In this document: positions 1 through 8,232 of the stretch, piece by piece
How the letters are laid out: every line of letters starts with the position of its first letter
Position numbering within the stretch: position 1 is the stretch's first letter
Source: Terriglobia bacterium
Lineage (GTDB): Bacteria > Acidobacteriota > Terriglobia > Terriglobales > Acidobacteriaceae
Direction: 5' to 3'
Length of the DNA: 64,000 bases
Assembly (NCBI GenBank): GCA_020073645.1
Contig: JAIQET010000016.1
Location: 1-64,000, forward strand
The notes under the pieces: generated by a model
What the model was told of the DNA's origin: nothing
The model's input: only the letters and a program-made list of their open reading frames with translations
Databases searched by the model: none
Position numbers and translations under genes: made by a program

Positions 1-2
1 CG

Positions 3-25
3 ACCTCCCCCTTGCAGGGGGAGGT
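3..25. repeat. Perfect palindrome before queA
   Basis: A 10-bp stem (ACCTCCCCCT with AGGGGGAGGT) around a 3-base loop sits just upstream of queA. It belongs to the same GC-rich palindromic style as the queA-tgt gap and is more likely a dispersed Rhizobiales-type palindrome than a terminator, because no T-run follows. Confidence 0.7.
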
Positions 26-35
26 ATAAGGAAGC

Positions 36-1130
36 ATGCGCACCGACCTGTTCGACTTCGAGCTGCCTCCCGACCGCATCGCGCTGCGGCCGGTGCATCC
101 GCGCGATGCGGCGAAATTGCTCGTGGTGCGGCCGGGCGGGGCACCGGAGCTCGAGGATCGCAAAGTCGGTGACTTGCCCGATCTGCTGCAGCCCGGCGAC
201 GCGCTGGTGGTCAACGACAGCAAGGTGATCGCGGCGCGGCTGAAGGGCCGGCGCATCGGGCGCGGCAGCGGCGAGCCAGCGATCGAGGCCACCCTGCACA
301 AGCGGCTCGACGGCTCGACCTGGAAGGCCTTCATCCTCGGCGCCAAGAAGGTGCAGGTGGGCGATACGCTCCGCTTCGGCACCGAAGGACGGGTGTGCTT
401 CCTCGGCCAGCTCGATGCTCAAGTTTCACAAAAAGATGAGGGAGGTGAAGTAACCCTTTCATTTTCCTTCCATGGGCCGGTTTTGGACCAGGCCATCGAG
501 GAACGCGGCGACATGCCTTTGCCGCCCTATATCGCCGCGCGCCGGGCGCCCGACGAGCAGGACAAAACCGACTACCAGACGCTATTTGCCCATGAGGAAG
601 GCTCGGTGGCGGCGCCGACCGCCGGCCTGCATTTCACCGACGACCTGCTGGCGCGGCTCAAAGTGCGCGGCGTCACGCTGTACTACGTGACGCTGCACGT
701 CGGCGCCGGCACCTTCCTGCCGGTGAAGACCGATGACACCTCCGGCCACAAGATGCATGCCGAGTTCGGGATCGTGACCGCCGAGACCGCCGAGGCGCTC
801 AATGCGGCGCGTGCCCAAGGCGGACGCATCGTGGCGGTCGGCTCGACCGCGCTGCGGCTGCTCGAAAGCGCGGCGGCCGAGGACGGCAAGCTGCACGCGT
901 TCTCCGGCGAGACCGCCATCTTCATCACGCCCGGCTACAAGTTTCGTGCGGTCGACCTGATGCTGAGCAATTTCCACCTGCCGCGCTCGACTTTGTTCAT
1001 GCTGGTGGCGGCCTTCAGCGGGTTGGATGTGATGAAACGCGCCTATGCCCACGCAATCGCCAGCGGCTATCGCTTCTATTCGTATGGCGATGCGTGTTTG
1101 CTATTTCCGGCGGCGCCGCGCACTCCGTAA
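36..1130 (+). CDS. queA: S-adenosylmethionine:tRNA ribosyltransferase-isomerase QueA
   Basis: QueA transfers and isomerises the ribosyl part of S-adenosylmethionine onto preQ1 in tRNA, giving epoxyqueuosine at the wobble position (cytosolic). The 364-residue protein is full length for the family: it starts [19 protein letters not shown], holds the early [12 protein letters not shown] stretch, the central [13 protein letters not shown] motif (near residue 190) and the late [17 protein letters not shown] motif, all hallmark QueA blocks. The next gene in the same direction is tgt, which acts earlier in the same pathway, so the two form a queuosine pair. The ATG follows the sequence ataaggaagc, which gives a usable ribosome site. 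I see no defect. The family call is secure. Confidence 0.97.
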   Translation: MRTDLFDFELPPDRIALRPVHPRDAAKLLVVRPGGAPELEDRKVGDLPDLLQPGDALVVNDSKVIAARLKGRRIGRGSGEPAIEATLHKRLDGSTWKAFILGAKKVQVGDTLRFGTEGRVCFLGQLDAQVSQKDEGGEVTLSFSFHGPVLDQAIEERGDMPLPPYIAARRAPDEQDKTDYQTLFAHEEGSVAAPTAGLHFTDDLLARLKVRGVTLYYVTLHVGAGTFLPVKTDDTSGHKMHAEFGIVTAETAEALNAARAQGGRIVAVGSTALRLLESAAAEDGKLHAFSGETAIFITPGYKFRAVDLMLSNFHLPRSTLFMLVAAFSGLDVMKRAYAHAIASGYRFYSYGDACLLFPAAPRTP

Positions 1131-1292
1131 CCCTCTCGCCTTGTGGGAGAGGGTGGCGAGCGCGAAGCGCGAGCCGGGTGAGGGGTCAGTGCCTCACGAG
1201 ACTCCGACCCCTCACCCGCCCTCGCTCGGCTTCGCCTCCGCTCGGGCACCCTCTCCCACAAGGGGAGAGGGTACGTGTTGCTATGCCGAGGT
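1131..1292. repeat. Large GC-rich inverted repeat between queA and tgt
   Basis: The gap holds two arms that are near reverse complements: ccctctcgccttgtgggaga at about 1133-1155 with its partner ccctctcccacaaggggaga at about 1250-1270, and inner arms of the form gagccgggtgaggggt and its complement. Together they can fold into one long cruciform or hairpin. This style of intergenic palindrome is typical of Bradyrhizobium-like genomes and is absent from the acidobacterial part. Confidence 0.75.
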
Positions 1293-1295
1293 ATG

Positions 1296-2432
1296 ATGTC
1301 TGACGCCTTCTCCTTCACCCTGCTGAAAACCGACGCCGGCGCGCGGCGCGGCGAGATCGTGACGCCGCACGGGCGCGTGCAGACGCCGGCCTTTATGCCG
1401 GTCGGCACGCAAGGCACGGTGAAGGGCCTGACGCCCGACATCGTGCGCGCGACCGGCGCCGAGATCGTGCTCGGCAACACCTATCACCTGATGCTGCGGC
1501 CGGGCGCCGAGCGCATCGCGGCGCTCGGCGGGCTGCACGCCTTCATGCACTGGCCGCTGCCGATCCTGACCGATTCCGGCGGTTTTCAGGTGATGTCGCT
1601 GTCGGCGCTGCGCCGGCTGGAGGAGCACGGCGTCACGTTCCGCTCGCATCTTGACGGCGCCATGGTGGAACTCACGCCGGAGCGGGCGATCGAAATCCAG
1701 GCGCTGCTCGGCGCCGATATTTCCATGCAGCTCGACGAATGTTTGCGGCTCCCCGCCAATCGCGAGGAAATTGCGCGCGCGATGCAATTGTCGCTGCGCT
1801 GGGCGGAGCGCAGCAAGCGCGCCTTCGAGAGCAAAGCGCGCGAGGGCTACGCCCTGTTCGGCATCGTGCAAGGCGGCGACGACATCGCCTTGCGGGCGGA
1901 GAGCGCGCGCGAACTCACCGGCATGGACTTTCAGGGCTACGCCATCGGCGGGCTGGCGGTGGGTGAGCCGCAAGAAGTGATGCTGAAGATCGTCGAGGAG
2001 ACCGCGCCGCGGCTGCCGGACGCGCGCCCGCGCTATTTGATGGGCGTCGGCACGCCGCACGACCTTCTGGAAGCGGTCAGGCGCGGCATCGACATGTTCG
2101 ACTGCGTGCTGCCGACGCGCAACGGCCGCCACGGCATGGCCTTCACGCGCTATGGCGCGATCAACTTGTCGAATGCCCGCCACGCCGCCGACCCGCGCCC
2201 GCTTGACGAGCAAAGCGCGCATCCGGCCGCGCGCACTTACTCGCGCGCTTACTTGCATCATCTGACCAAGGCGAACGAGATGCTCGGCCAAGTGCTGCTA
2301 TCGACCGTCAACCTGGCCTATTACCAGGCGCTGATGGCGGGCATGCGCGAGGCGATCGCGGCAGGACGCTTCGATGCGTTTCGCGCTGAGACCATGGCGG
2401 GATGGGAAACCGGCGACATACCGGCCTTGTGA
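1296..2432 (+). CDS. tgt: tRNA-guanine transglycosylase Tgt, zinc site replaced
   Basis: Tgt swaps guanine for preQ1 at position 34 of queuosine tRNAs. In the 378-residue reading the family blocks are clear: DSGGFQ with Asp93, FGIVQGG near 188, [12 protein letters not shown] near 251, and the nucleophile Asp269 in [14 protein letters not shown]. The C-terminal zinc site is odd. Where Zymomonas Tgt has Cys318, Cys320, Cys323 and His349, the aligned residues here are Ser307, His309, Ala312 and Val338, although SRAYLHH and the flanking helices remain. All four ligands are gone, so the loss is unlikely to be a sequencing error. ATG at 1296 was chosen because ccgaggt lies just upstream; ATG 1293 is also possible. 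It follows queA and probably shares its role in queuosine synthesis. Confidence 0.93.
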   Translation: MSDAFSFTLLKTDAGARRGEIVTPHGRVQTPAFMPVGTQGTVKGLTPDIVRATGAEIVLGNTYHLMLRPGAERIAALGGLHAFMHWPLPILTDSGGFQVMSLSALRRLEEHGVTFRSHLDGAMVELTPERAIEIQALLGADISMQLDECLRLPANREEIARAMQLSLRWAERSKRAFESKAREGYALFGIVQGGDDIALRAESARELTGMDFQGYAIGGLAVGEPQEVMLKIVEETAPRLPDARPRYLMGVGTPHDLLEAVRRGIDMFDCVLPTRNGRHGMAFTRYGAINLSNARHAADPRPLDEQSAHPAARTYSRAYLHHLTKANEMLGQVLLSTVNLAYYQALMAGMREAIAAGRFDAFRAETMAGWETGDIPAL

Positions 2433-2462
2433 GCGGCAGCGGCGTTGGCTAAACGCTGCCTC

Positions 2463-3320
2463 ATGAACATCCACGCCTCCTTCCTCGCCAAGCGGCGCAA
2501 GCCGCGCTTCAAGCTGCCGCCGGGCGCGACCGACGCGCATTGTCACGTGTTCGGGCCGGCGGCCAAGTTCCCGTACGCGCCGAACCGGCGTTACACGCCG
2601 GAAGACGCGCCGAAGGAGATGCTGCGGGCGTTGCACGACCATCTCGGCGTCGAGCGTTCCGTGATCGTGCAGGCAAGCTGCCACGGCGCCGACAATGCCG
2701 CCATGCTCGATTGCATCGCCTCGGATCCCAAACGCTATCGTGGCGTGGCCATTGTCGACGACAGTTTCCGCGACGCCGACTACGACCGGCTGCACGCCGG
2801 CGGCGTGCGCGGCGTGCGCTTCAACTTCGTCAAGCATCTCGGCGGCGCGCCCGACATGGGCGTATTCGCGCGCGTGCTCGACCGCATCAAGGGACGCGGC
2901 TGGCACGTGGTGCTGCATCTCGATGCGCCGAGCATCATTCCGCTCTCGGATATGATCCGCAAACTGCCGTTGCCTTTCATCGTCGACCACATGGGCCGGG
3001 TGCCGGCCAAAGACGGCCTCGATCAGCCGCCGCTGCGCGCCTTGCTCGAGCTTTCACGGCTGGAAAACTGCTGGATCAAGGTCTGCGGCGCCGAGCGCAT
3101 CTCCATGCCGCCTTACGATAAGGCGGTGCCGATCGCCCATGCGCTGGTACAGGCGGCGCCGGAGCGCGTGTTGTGGGGCACCGATTTTCCCCATCCCAAC
3201 GCCACCCATGAGGCCGACGAGGCCGACCTGGTCGACCTGGTGCCGCAATACGCGGCCGACGCCCTGGCGCAGCGGCGCCTGCTGGTGGACAATCCGGCCA
3301 GGCTCTATGGTTTCGACTAA
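2463..3320 (+). CDS. Amidohydrolase family 2 hydrolase (PDC-lactonase-like)
   Basis: A 285-residue TIM-barrel metal-dependent hydrolase of the Amidohydrolase_2 group, which includes 2-pyrone-4,6-dicarboxylate lactonase (LigI) and related aromatic-catabolism enzymes. Visible features are the first-strand TDAHCHVFGP (HxH-type), QASCHG, VVLHLDAPS, IVDHMGRVP and the last-strand WGTDFPHPN with the catalytic Asp. It lies 30 bases after tgt and 33 bases before a Bug-family binding protein, so it probably belongs with that transport gene rather than with queuosine genes. A TTG at 2445 would add six residues; ATG 2463 is preferred. The exact substrate cannot be told from sequence. Confidence 0.88.
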   Translation: MNIHASFLAKRRKPRFKLPPGATDAHCHVFGPAAKFPYAPNRRYTPEDAPKEMLRALHDHLGVERSVIVQASCHGADNAAMLDCIASDPKRYRGVAIVDDSFRDADYDRLHAGGVRGVRFNFVKHLGGAPDMGVFARVLDRIKGRGWHVVLHLDAPSIIPLSDMIRKLPLPFIVDHMGRVPAKDGLDQPPLRALLELSRLENCWIKVCGAERISMPPYDKAVPIAHALVQAAPERVLWGTDFPHPNATHEADEADLVDLVPQYAADALAQRRLLVDNPARLYGFD

Positions 3321-3353
3321 GCCGCATTCAAAAAAATTGGTGGAGGATTCACG

Positions 3354-4355
3354 ATGAGATTTTTGGGCACAGCGCGCCTTGCGCGCCGCGTGGCACTGCT
3401 GGCACTGCCGGCACTGCCGGCGCTGCTGGCCTTGGCGCCGCTGTCGCAGGCCGCGGCCAAATGGCCGGAGAAGCCGGTGAAGATCGTGTTGCCGTTCGGC
3501 GCCGGCGGCGTCGCCGATGTGAGCAGCCGCATCATGGCCGACAAGCTCGACAATATCCTCGGCCAGCGGGTGGTGATCGAGAACATGCCGGGCCCCGGCG
3601 GCATCAACGCCGCCCGCGCCGTCGTCAATGCGCCGCCCGACGGCTACACGCTCGGCCTGGTCACCAACGGCACTGCGATCAGCGTCGCGGCCTTCAATCA
3701 TCTGCCGTTCGACCCGGTCAAGCAGTTCGCGATGATCTCGGAGCTCGGCGAGTTCAACCTGCTGTTCGCGGTCGCCGCCAATTCCAAATACCGGACGCTG
3801 GAGGATTTTATCCAGGACGCCCAGACCAACCCGGGCAAGCTCAATATCGGCACCATCGCGGTCGGCGGCACGCAGAATCTCGGCGCCGAACTGTTCAAGT
3901 CGCTGGCCGATGTGAAGGTGACGATCGTTCCCTATAAGGGCTCGCCCGATGTGGTGGTCGGTCTGCTGCGCAACGACGTGCAGATGCTGGTCGAGTTTCC
4001 GCCGGCGATCAGAGGCCAGGTCGCGGCCGGCAAGCTGCGCGTGCTGGCGAGCACGGGGGCGACGCGCGAGTCTTCGATGCCGGACGTGCCGACTGTGCAG
4101 GAGGCCGGCGTCAGCGGCTACTTGGTGACGTCGTGGAACGGTGTATTCGCGCCCGCGGGCACGCCGCAGGAAGTGATCGACACCATGAACAAGGCGATGC
4201 ACGAGGTGCTCGCCATGCCGGACGTCAAGGAGCATTTCGCCAAGATCGGCGTGGAAGCGCGCGCCGGTACGCCGGACGAGCTGATGAAGCGGCTCAAGGA
4301 CGACATCAAGAAATGGGACGAGGTCATCACCAAGGCCGGGATCCCGAAGAAGTGA
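3354..4355 (+). CDS. Bug/TctC-family solute-binding protein
   Basis: A 333-residue periplasmic binding protein of the tripartite tricarboxylate transporter (TctC/Bug) family, which binds small carboxylates. An N-terminal signal peptide runs to about residue 34 (basic start, Ala/Leu core, ending QAAA). The mature start KWPEKPVKIVLPFGAGGVAD is the hallmark Bug motif, followed by ENMPGPGGINAA and the late SWNGVFAPAGTP block. The start is backed by gtggaggattcacg just upstream. No TctA or TctB membrane genes lie next to it, which is usual for orphan Bug genes. It follows the amidohydrolase closely, suggesting uptake of that enzyme's substrate or a related acid (inference). Confidence 0.93.
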   Translation: MRFLGTARLARRVALLALPALPALLALAPLSQAAAKWPEKPVKIVLPFGAGGVADVSSRIMADKLDNILGQRVVIENMPGPGGINAARAVVNAPPDGYTLGLVTNGTAISVAAFNHLPFDPVKQFAMISELGEFNLLFAVAANSKYRTLEDFIQDAQTNPGKLNIGTIAVGGTQNLGAELFKSLADVKVTIVPYKGSPDVVVGLLRNDVQMLVEFPPAIRGQVAAGKLRVLASTGATRESSMPDVPTVQEAGVSGYLVTSWNGVFAPAGTPQEVIDTMNKAMHEVLAMPDVKEHFAKIGVEARAGTPDELMKRLKDDIKKWDEVITKAGIPKK

Positions 4356-4377
4356 CGGGCGCGACCCGCGGACCGCG

Positions 4378-5562
4378 TTAAAGCCCCCCGTAAAGCCAGG
4401 CGATGCCGTCGTAAGATTGCTGCGGTGTGCGGTCGGCAAGCGCCATGTCGCGCAACTCGGCGGTGACGCCGCGCGCGTGATAGAAATCGCCGTAGACACG
4501 CGCCATGATCTGCACACGCGCGGTGCGCAGATAGCGCGCCTGCTCATAGTCCTGGAATGCGGCCGGCAGATCGTCCGGCTTGGCGGCGGTCTTCTCGGCC
4601 AGCACCACCGCGTCCTCGGTCGCCATGCAGGCGCCCTGCGCGAGATATTGCAGCATGGGATGGGCGGCATCGCCGAGCAACGTGACGCGCCCTTGCGACC
4701 AGTTCTTCACCGGCTCGCGGTCGCACAAGACCCACATGCGCCAGGTCTCGATGCGCTCGAGCATGCGCAGCACTTCCGGGCGCTGGCCCTTGAAATGCTC
4801 CCATAGCAGATCGGCGCTGCCTTCGGCGTTCCAGCCTTCCTCATAGCGGTCGGAGTGGAACACGGCGACCAGGTTGTAGAGCTCGCCGCGCCGCAGCGGG
4901 TAATGCACAAAGTGCGTGCGCGGGCCGGCCCACAGCACGACGTCCGGCCGCCACAGGTCGCTCGGCACGTCCGCGCGCTTGAGCACGGCGCGGTAGGCGA
5001 TATGGCCGGATACCCGCGGCTTGCCGTCGCCGACGATGCGTTCGCGGATGTTCGACCACATGCCGTCGCAGCCGATCAGCGCGCGGCCGCTGACGCGCTC
5101 GCCGTCGTCGAGCGTGACGGTGATGCCGTCGCCGCGCTGCTCGTAAAAGTCGACGCGCCGGCTGTTCTCCAGCGTGATCAGATTGCTGGCCTGGCAGGCC
5201 TTGAGGAAGGTGCCGTGGATGTCGGCGCGGTGGGTGACGGCGTAGGGCTGGCCGAAACGCGCGAAGAATTCCTCGCCGAGCGGGATGCGTGTAATCACTT
5301 TGCCGGTGAGCGCGCAGCGCATCTCCTGCGCCGGCGGACGGTGGGCATCGGCCAGGATCGCGTCCTTCAGCCCGATCTTCTCCAGCGCGCGGAACACGTT
5401 CGGCCCGAGCTGGATGCCGGCGCCGACTTCGCGGAATTCCGGGCTCTGCTCGAACACGCGCACGGGCACGCCCTGGCGGGCGAGCGCGTAGGCCGCGGCG
5501 AGGCCGCCGATGCCGCCGCCCGACACCAGGATTGGTTGTGCGCCGCCGTTCGATTGCGCCAT
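4378..5562 (-). CDS. FAD-dependent aromatic monooxygenase (3-hydroxybenzoate 6-hydroxylase-like)
   Basis: A 394-residue class A flavoprotein monooxygenase, the group that hydroxylates aromatic acids with NAD(P)H and O2. It shows the FAD-binding GGGIGGLAAAYALARQG near residue 15, the DG-type motif GCDGMWSNIRE near 168, and the second FAD motif GDAAHPMLQYLAQGACMATE near 296. The best family guess is 3-hydroxybenzoate 6-hydroxylase or a salicylate-hydroxylase relative. It is convergent with the Bug gene (22-base gap) and may share a catabolic theme with the amidohydrolase. Substrate assignment is inference. Confidence 0.9.
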   Translation of the reverse strand: MAQSNGGAQPILVSGGGIGGLAAAYALARQGVPVRVFEQSPEFREVGAGIQLGPNVFRALEKIGLKDAILADAHRPPAQEMRCALTGKVITRIPLGEEFFARFGQPYAVTHRADIHGTFLKACQASNLITLENSRRVDFYEQRGDGITVTLDDGERVSGRALIGCDGMWSNIRERIVGDGKPRVSGHIAYRAVLKRADVPSDLWRPDVVLWAGPRTHFVHYPLRRGELYNLVAVFHSDRYEEGWNAEGSADLLWEHFKGQRPEVLRMLERIETWRMWVLCDREPVKNWSQGRVTLLGDAAHPMLQYLAQGACMATEDAVVLAEKTAAKPDDLPAAFQDYEQARYLRTARVQIMARVYGDFYHARGVTAELRDMALADRTPQQSYDGIAWLYGGL

Positions 5563-5646
5563 GTGTTCTCGTCCGCCGCTTGCTTTTGGCGGGCCAAGAT
5601 AGATCGCGGCGGCGGGCGAGGCAAAGCGCGCGCAAGTGGCATGCGA

Positions 5647-5676
5647 AAGCCCGCCGGCTTTGGGGCCGGCGGGCTT
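5647..5676 (-). terminator. Strong GC hairpin after the CHRD gene
   Basis: A perfect 12-bp stem (AAGCCCGCCGGC with its complement) around a 6-base loop lies 26 bases past the stop of the minus-strand CHRD gene. A short T-run follows on the minus strand, so it probably terminates that transcript. Confidence 0.75.
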
Positions 5677-5701
5677 AAACGCTGCAAATGTCGCGGGTGG
5701 T

Positions 5702-6142
5702 TTACTTCACAACCTGGCCGCGGATCTCGCCGGCCTTGTTGGCCGCGGTGTGGATATTGACGTACCAGCCGCCCGCCATGAGCTGGGCGGCCTGCGCGTC
5801 GGTCAACTGCTTGGAGCCTTCGAACGGGCTCTTGGCAGCGGCGCCCTGGAAGATCGGCACCACGACGCCGCCGTTCTTGCCGGATTCGCCGGCATGGAAA
5901 TGCGCGGCGGTGGCGGCTCCGGTCAGGCCAGAATAGGTGCCTTTCCAGGACAGCATCTTTTTGCCCGTATCGTAAGTCACGTCGACCGAGCCGCTGCCGC
6001 TGCTTTTGGCGGGCGGTACCTCGTTAGAGGCCTTCAGGTCGGCCTTCATCTTGAGCATGTCCGCCATCGAGGGCGAGGCCAATGCCAGCGTGCCGGCACA
6101 GGCGAGAACCGCCAGCGCCGGGCGCAGAAACGTACGTGTCAT
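5702..6142 (-). CDS. Secreted CHRD-domain protein
   Basis: A 146-residue exported protein with a CHRD domain, a small beta-rich extracellular fold of unclear bacterial role. The signal peptide runs to about residue 27 (MTRTFLRPALAVLACAGTL, then LALASPSMA). Domain hallmarks are LKASNEVPP near residue 36, the central TAAHFHAGESGKNGGV, and the end block GGWYVNIHTAANKAGEIRGQV. The start at 6142 is fixed by a strong ribosome site (aaggaggagcaaac) directly before ATG; the longer frame to 6193 has no such site. It stands alone with its own terminator. Confidence 0.92.
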   Translation of the reverse strand: MTRTFLRPALAVLACAGTLALASPSMADMLKMKADLKASNEVPPAKSSGSGSVDVTYDTGKKMLSWKGTYSGLTGAATAAHFHAGESGKNGGVVVPIFQGAAAKSPFEGSKQLTDAQAAQLMAGGWYVNIHTAANKAGEIRGQVVK

Positions 6143-6221
6143 GTTTGCTCCTCCTTGATCAGGCTGCTGCAGCCATTTTTGCAAACACCGCACCCTAGCA
6201 CCTATTCCGGCACCGAGGAGA

Positions 6222-6416
6222 TCAAGGCGAACAGAGCGGGATGGAAGTTGTGGAGATTTCGCCGCAGGCGTCGCATTCCCAATGGTGGCGGATCTCGCCG
6301 TCTTCCACGAATTCGGACACGACCGGGGCGACCATGCAGTCGCCGCAGTGGGGACAGCGCGCCGTCGAGCCTAAGGGGCGGGCGCTGGCAAGCTTTGCCG
6401 CATTGCAATGAAGCAT
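6222..6416 (-). CDS. Small zinc-ribbon protein
   Basis: A 64-residue protein with two CxxC-type knuckles: CPHCGDCM near residue 21 and CDACGE near 48, with a HHWE stretch between. It looks like the short conserved zinc-ribbon proteins found in Bradyrhizobium relatives, but I cannot name a function. It has no close partner; the CHRD gene lies downstream and a tRNA gene upstream. An alternative start is not needed. Confidence 0.7.
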   Translation of the reverse strand: MLHCNAAKLASARPLGSTARCPHCGDCMVAPVVSEFVEDGEIRHHWECDACGEISTTSIPLCSP

Positions 6417-6922
6417 GGTCTCGGCCTCCGTAAGGTCGTCCCTTACCCTTGGCCGCTCAACTAACCGGGCATCATGGCGAGGGCGAGACGGATTGGTGAT
6501 AGTGCGGTGGCCATAAGGACAAAGTTTCGTGACAGATCGTAGCGGTAGATGGGTGGCATCAATGCGATTTATTCGCGTATCGCAGGCTGCCTCGCGCTTC
6601 GCTGCGAAATGCGCCGCGCGCGGTGACTCATTTTTGTCGCTTTTGTTTAAAGTCGGCGGCGACGAAGATGGTGAGCGCGCTGGGACTCGAACCCAGGACC
6701 TACTGATTAAAAGTCAGTTGCTCTACCGCCTGAGCTACGCGCTCGTCACCAGGGGCATGATCTTAAACGGAAAACCGCTGCGGTTCATGCGCTTGCGCCG
6801 CTGTGTAGGGGCGCTGGGCAGCCCGGTCAATAGGCGGGCGCCGCCTCATTGTTGAACTCGCGCCGGGCCGGCGCAATTTGCTAGATTAGCCAACTCAATT
6901 CCGCCGCCTGGAGCCAAAAACC
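6417..6922. other. Gap around tRNA-Lys
   Basis: Apart from the tRNA gene this 506-base stretch shows no convincing protein gene. An open frame on the plus strand spans the tRNA and is rejected. The 80 bases before the M20 gene may hold its promoter, but no clear boxes are visible. Confidence 0.6.
6669..6744 (-). tRNA. tRNA-Lys (anticodon TTT)
   Basis: On the minus strand the gene begins GAGCGCGTAGCTCA and ends CGCGCTCACCA. The 7-bp acceptor stem pairs perfectly, the anticodon loop reads CTTTTAA with TTT, the T arm holds GGTTCGAGTCC and CCA is encoded. Length is 76 bases including CCA. Confidence 0.97.
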
Positions 6923-8089
6923 ATGCCGATCGTCAACCGCATCGCCGACCTGCAAAGCGAGATCGCCGAATGGCGGCACGATCTGCATGCCCATCCCGAG
7001 CTACTCTACGACGTGACGCGCACCGCCGGCAGCGTGGCCGAGAAACTGCGCGAATTCGGCTGCGACGAAGTGGTGACCGGACTTGGCCGCACCGGCGTGG
7101 TCGGCGTCATCCACGGCCGCAAGGGCAAGTCCGACAAGGTCATCGGCATGCGCGCCGACATGGACGCGCTGCCGATCGAGGAGGCGACCAATCTGCCGTA
7201 CAAGTCGACGGTGCCGGGCAAGATGCACGCCTGCGGCCACGATGGGCACACCGCCATGTTGCTGGGCGCGGCGCGCTATCTGGCCGAGACGCGCAACTTC
7301 GCCGGAGCTGCGGTGGTGATTTTCCAGCCGGCCGAGGAGGGCGGCGGCGGTGGCAAGGCCATGGTCGAGGACGGGCTGATGGACCGCTTCAAGATCGGCG
7401 AGGTCTACGGGATGCACAATTTCCCCGGCCTGCCGGTCGGCGAGTTTTCCATACGGCCGGGGGCGATCATGGCGGCGGCCGACTACATCCGGATCGACAT
7501 CGAGGGCAAGGGCGCGCATGCCGCGCGTCCGCATCTCGGCATCGACAGCGTTTTGGTGGGCGCGCAGATCGTCAACAACCTTCAGTCGATCGTGTCGCGC
7601 AATGTCGATCCGCTTGAATCGGCGGTGGTGTCGATCTGCGTGTTCCACGCCGGCAACGCCGACAATGTCATCCCGCAGACCGCGCAATTGCGCGGCACAG
7701 CGCGCAGCCTGAGCCCGCAGGTGCGGGACTTTCTGGAAAAACGCGTGCCCGAGATCGTGGAGGGCACCGCCAAGCTCTATGGCGCCAAGGCTACGGTGCG
7801 ATACCGCCGCGGCTATCCAGTTTTGCAGAACCACGCGGCACAGACCGATTTCGCGGCGGAAGTGGCCGGCGCGATTGCCGGCAAGGACAAGGTCGACATC
7901 GACATGGCGCCGGTGATGGGCGCGGAAGATTTTTCTTACATGCTCAACGCGCGGCCCGGCGCCTTCATCTTCGTCGGCAACGGCGACAGTGCCGGCTTGC
8001 ATCACCCGGCCTACAATTTCAACGACGAGGCGATCCCGTTCGGCACCTCGTATTGGGTGAAGCTGGTGGAGACGGCGCTGGCGGGCTAG
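6923..8089 (+). CDS. M20 family amidohydrolase (hippurate hydrolase-like)
   Basis: A 388-residue zinc-dependent amidohydrolase of the M20D group, which removes acyl or amino-acid groups from N-acylated amino acids. The N-terminal WRHDLHAHPELLYD, the metal motif GMRADMDALPI near 75, the MHACGHDGHTAMLLGAARYL block near 101 with Cys103 and His105, and QPAEEGGGGGKAM near 137 are all in place; the late VMGAEDFSYML also matches. It stands alone between the tRNA and the glycosyltransferase. The substrate is not determinable. Confidence 0.94.
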   Translation: MPIVNRIADLQSEIAEWRHDLHAHPELLYDVTRTAGSVAEKLREFGCDEVVTGLGRTGVVGVIHGRKGKSDKVIGMRADMDALPIEEATNLPYKSTVPGKMHACGHDGHTAMLLGAARYLAETRNFAGAAVVIFQPAEEGGGGGKAMVEDGLMDRFKIGEVYGMHNFPGLPVGEFSIRPGAIMAAADYIRIDIEGKGAHAARPHLGIDSVLVGAQIVNNLQSIVSRNVDPLESAVVSICVFHAGNADNVIPQTAQLRGTARSLSPQVRDFLEKRVPEIVEGTAKLYGAKATVRYRRGYPVLQNHAAQTDFAAEVAGAIAGKDKVDIDMAPVMGAEDFSYMLNARPGAFIFVGNGDSAGLHHPAYNFNDEAIPFGTSYWVKLVETALAG

Positions 8090-8232
8090 GTCTGTCATTC
8101 CGGGGCGCGAGCAAAGCTCGCGAACGCGGAATCCAGAAACGAATTCCTTGCCTACGTCTGGATTCCGGATCGCCGCCATAGCGCGTCTAAGACGCGCGTA
8201 AACGCGCTTAGGTCGGCGTCCGGAATGACCGA
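8090..8232. repeat. Intergenic inverted repeat, Bradyrhizobium style
   Basis: Outer arms gtcattccgg (near 8095) and ccggaatgac (8219-8228) and inner arms cggaatccag and ctggattccg form a nested inverted repeat filling the gap between two convergent genes. A further small hairpin of gcgtctaagacgcgc lies inside. Confidence 0.75.

Noticed and set aside
3-25. Terminator of an upstream gene before queA
   Set aside because: Perfect stem but no T-run on the plus strand, and it matches the local palindrome style.
6529-6855. 108-residue open frame on the plus strand
   Set aside because: It reads antisense through tRNA-Lys (giving the well-known false GTRTQDLLIKSQLLYRLSYA string) and has no family.
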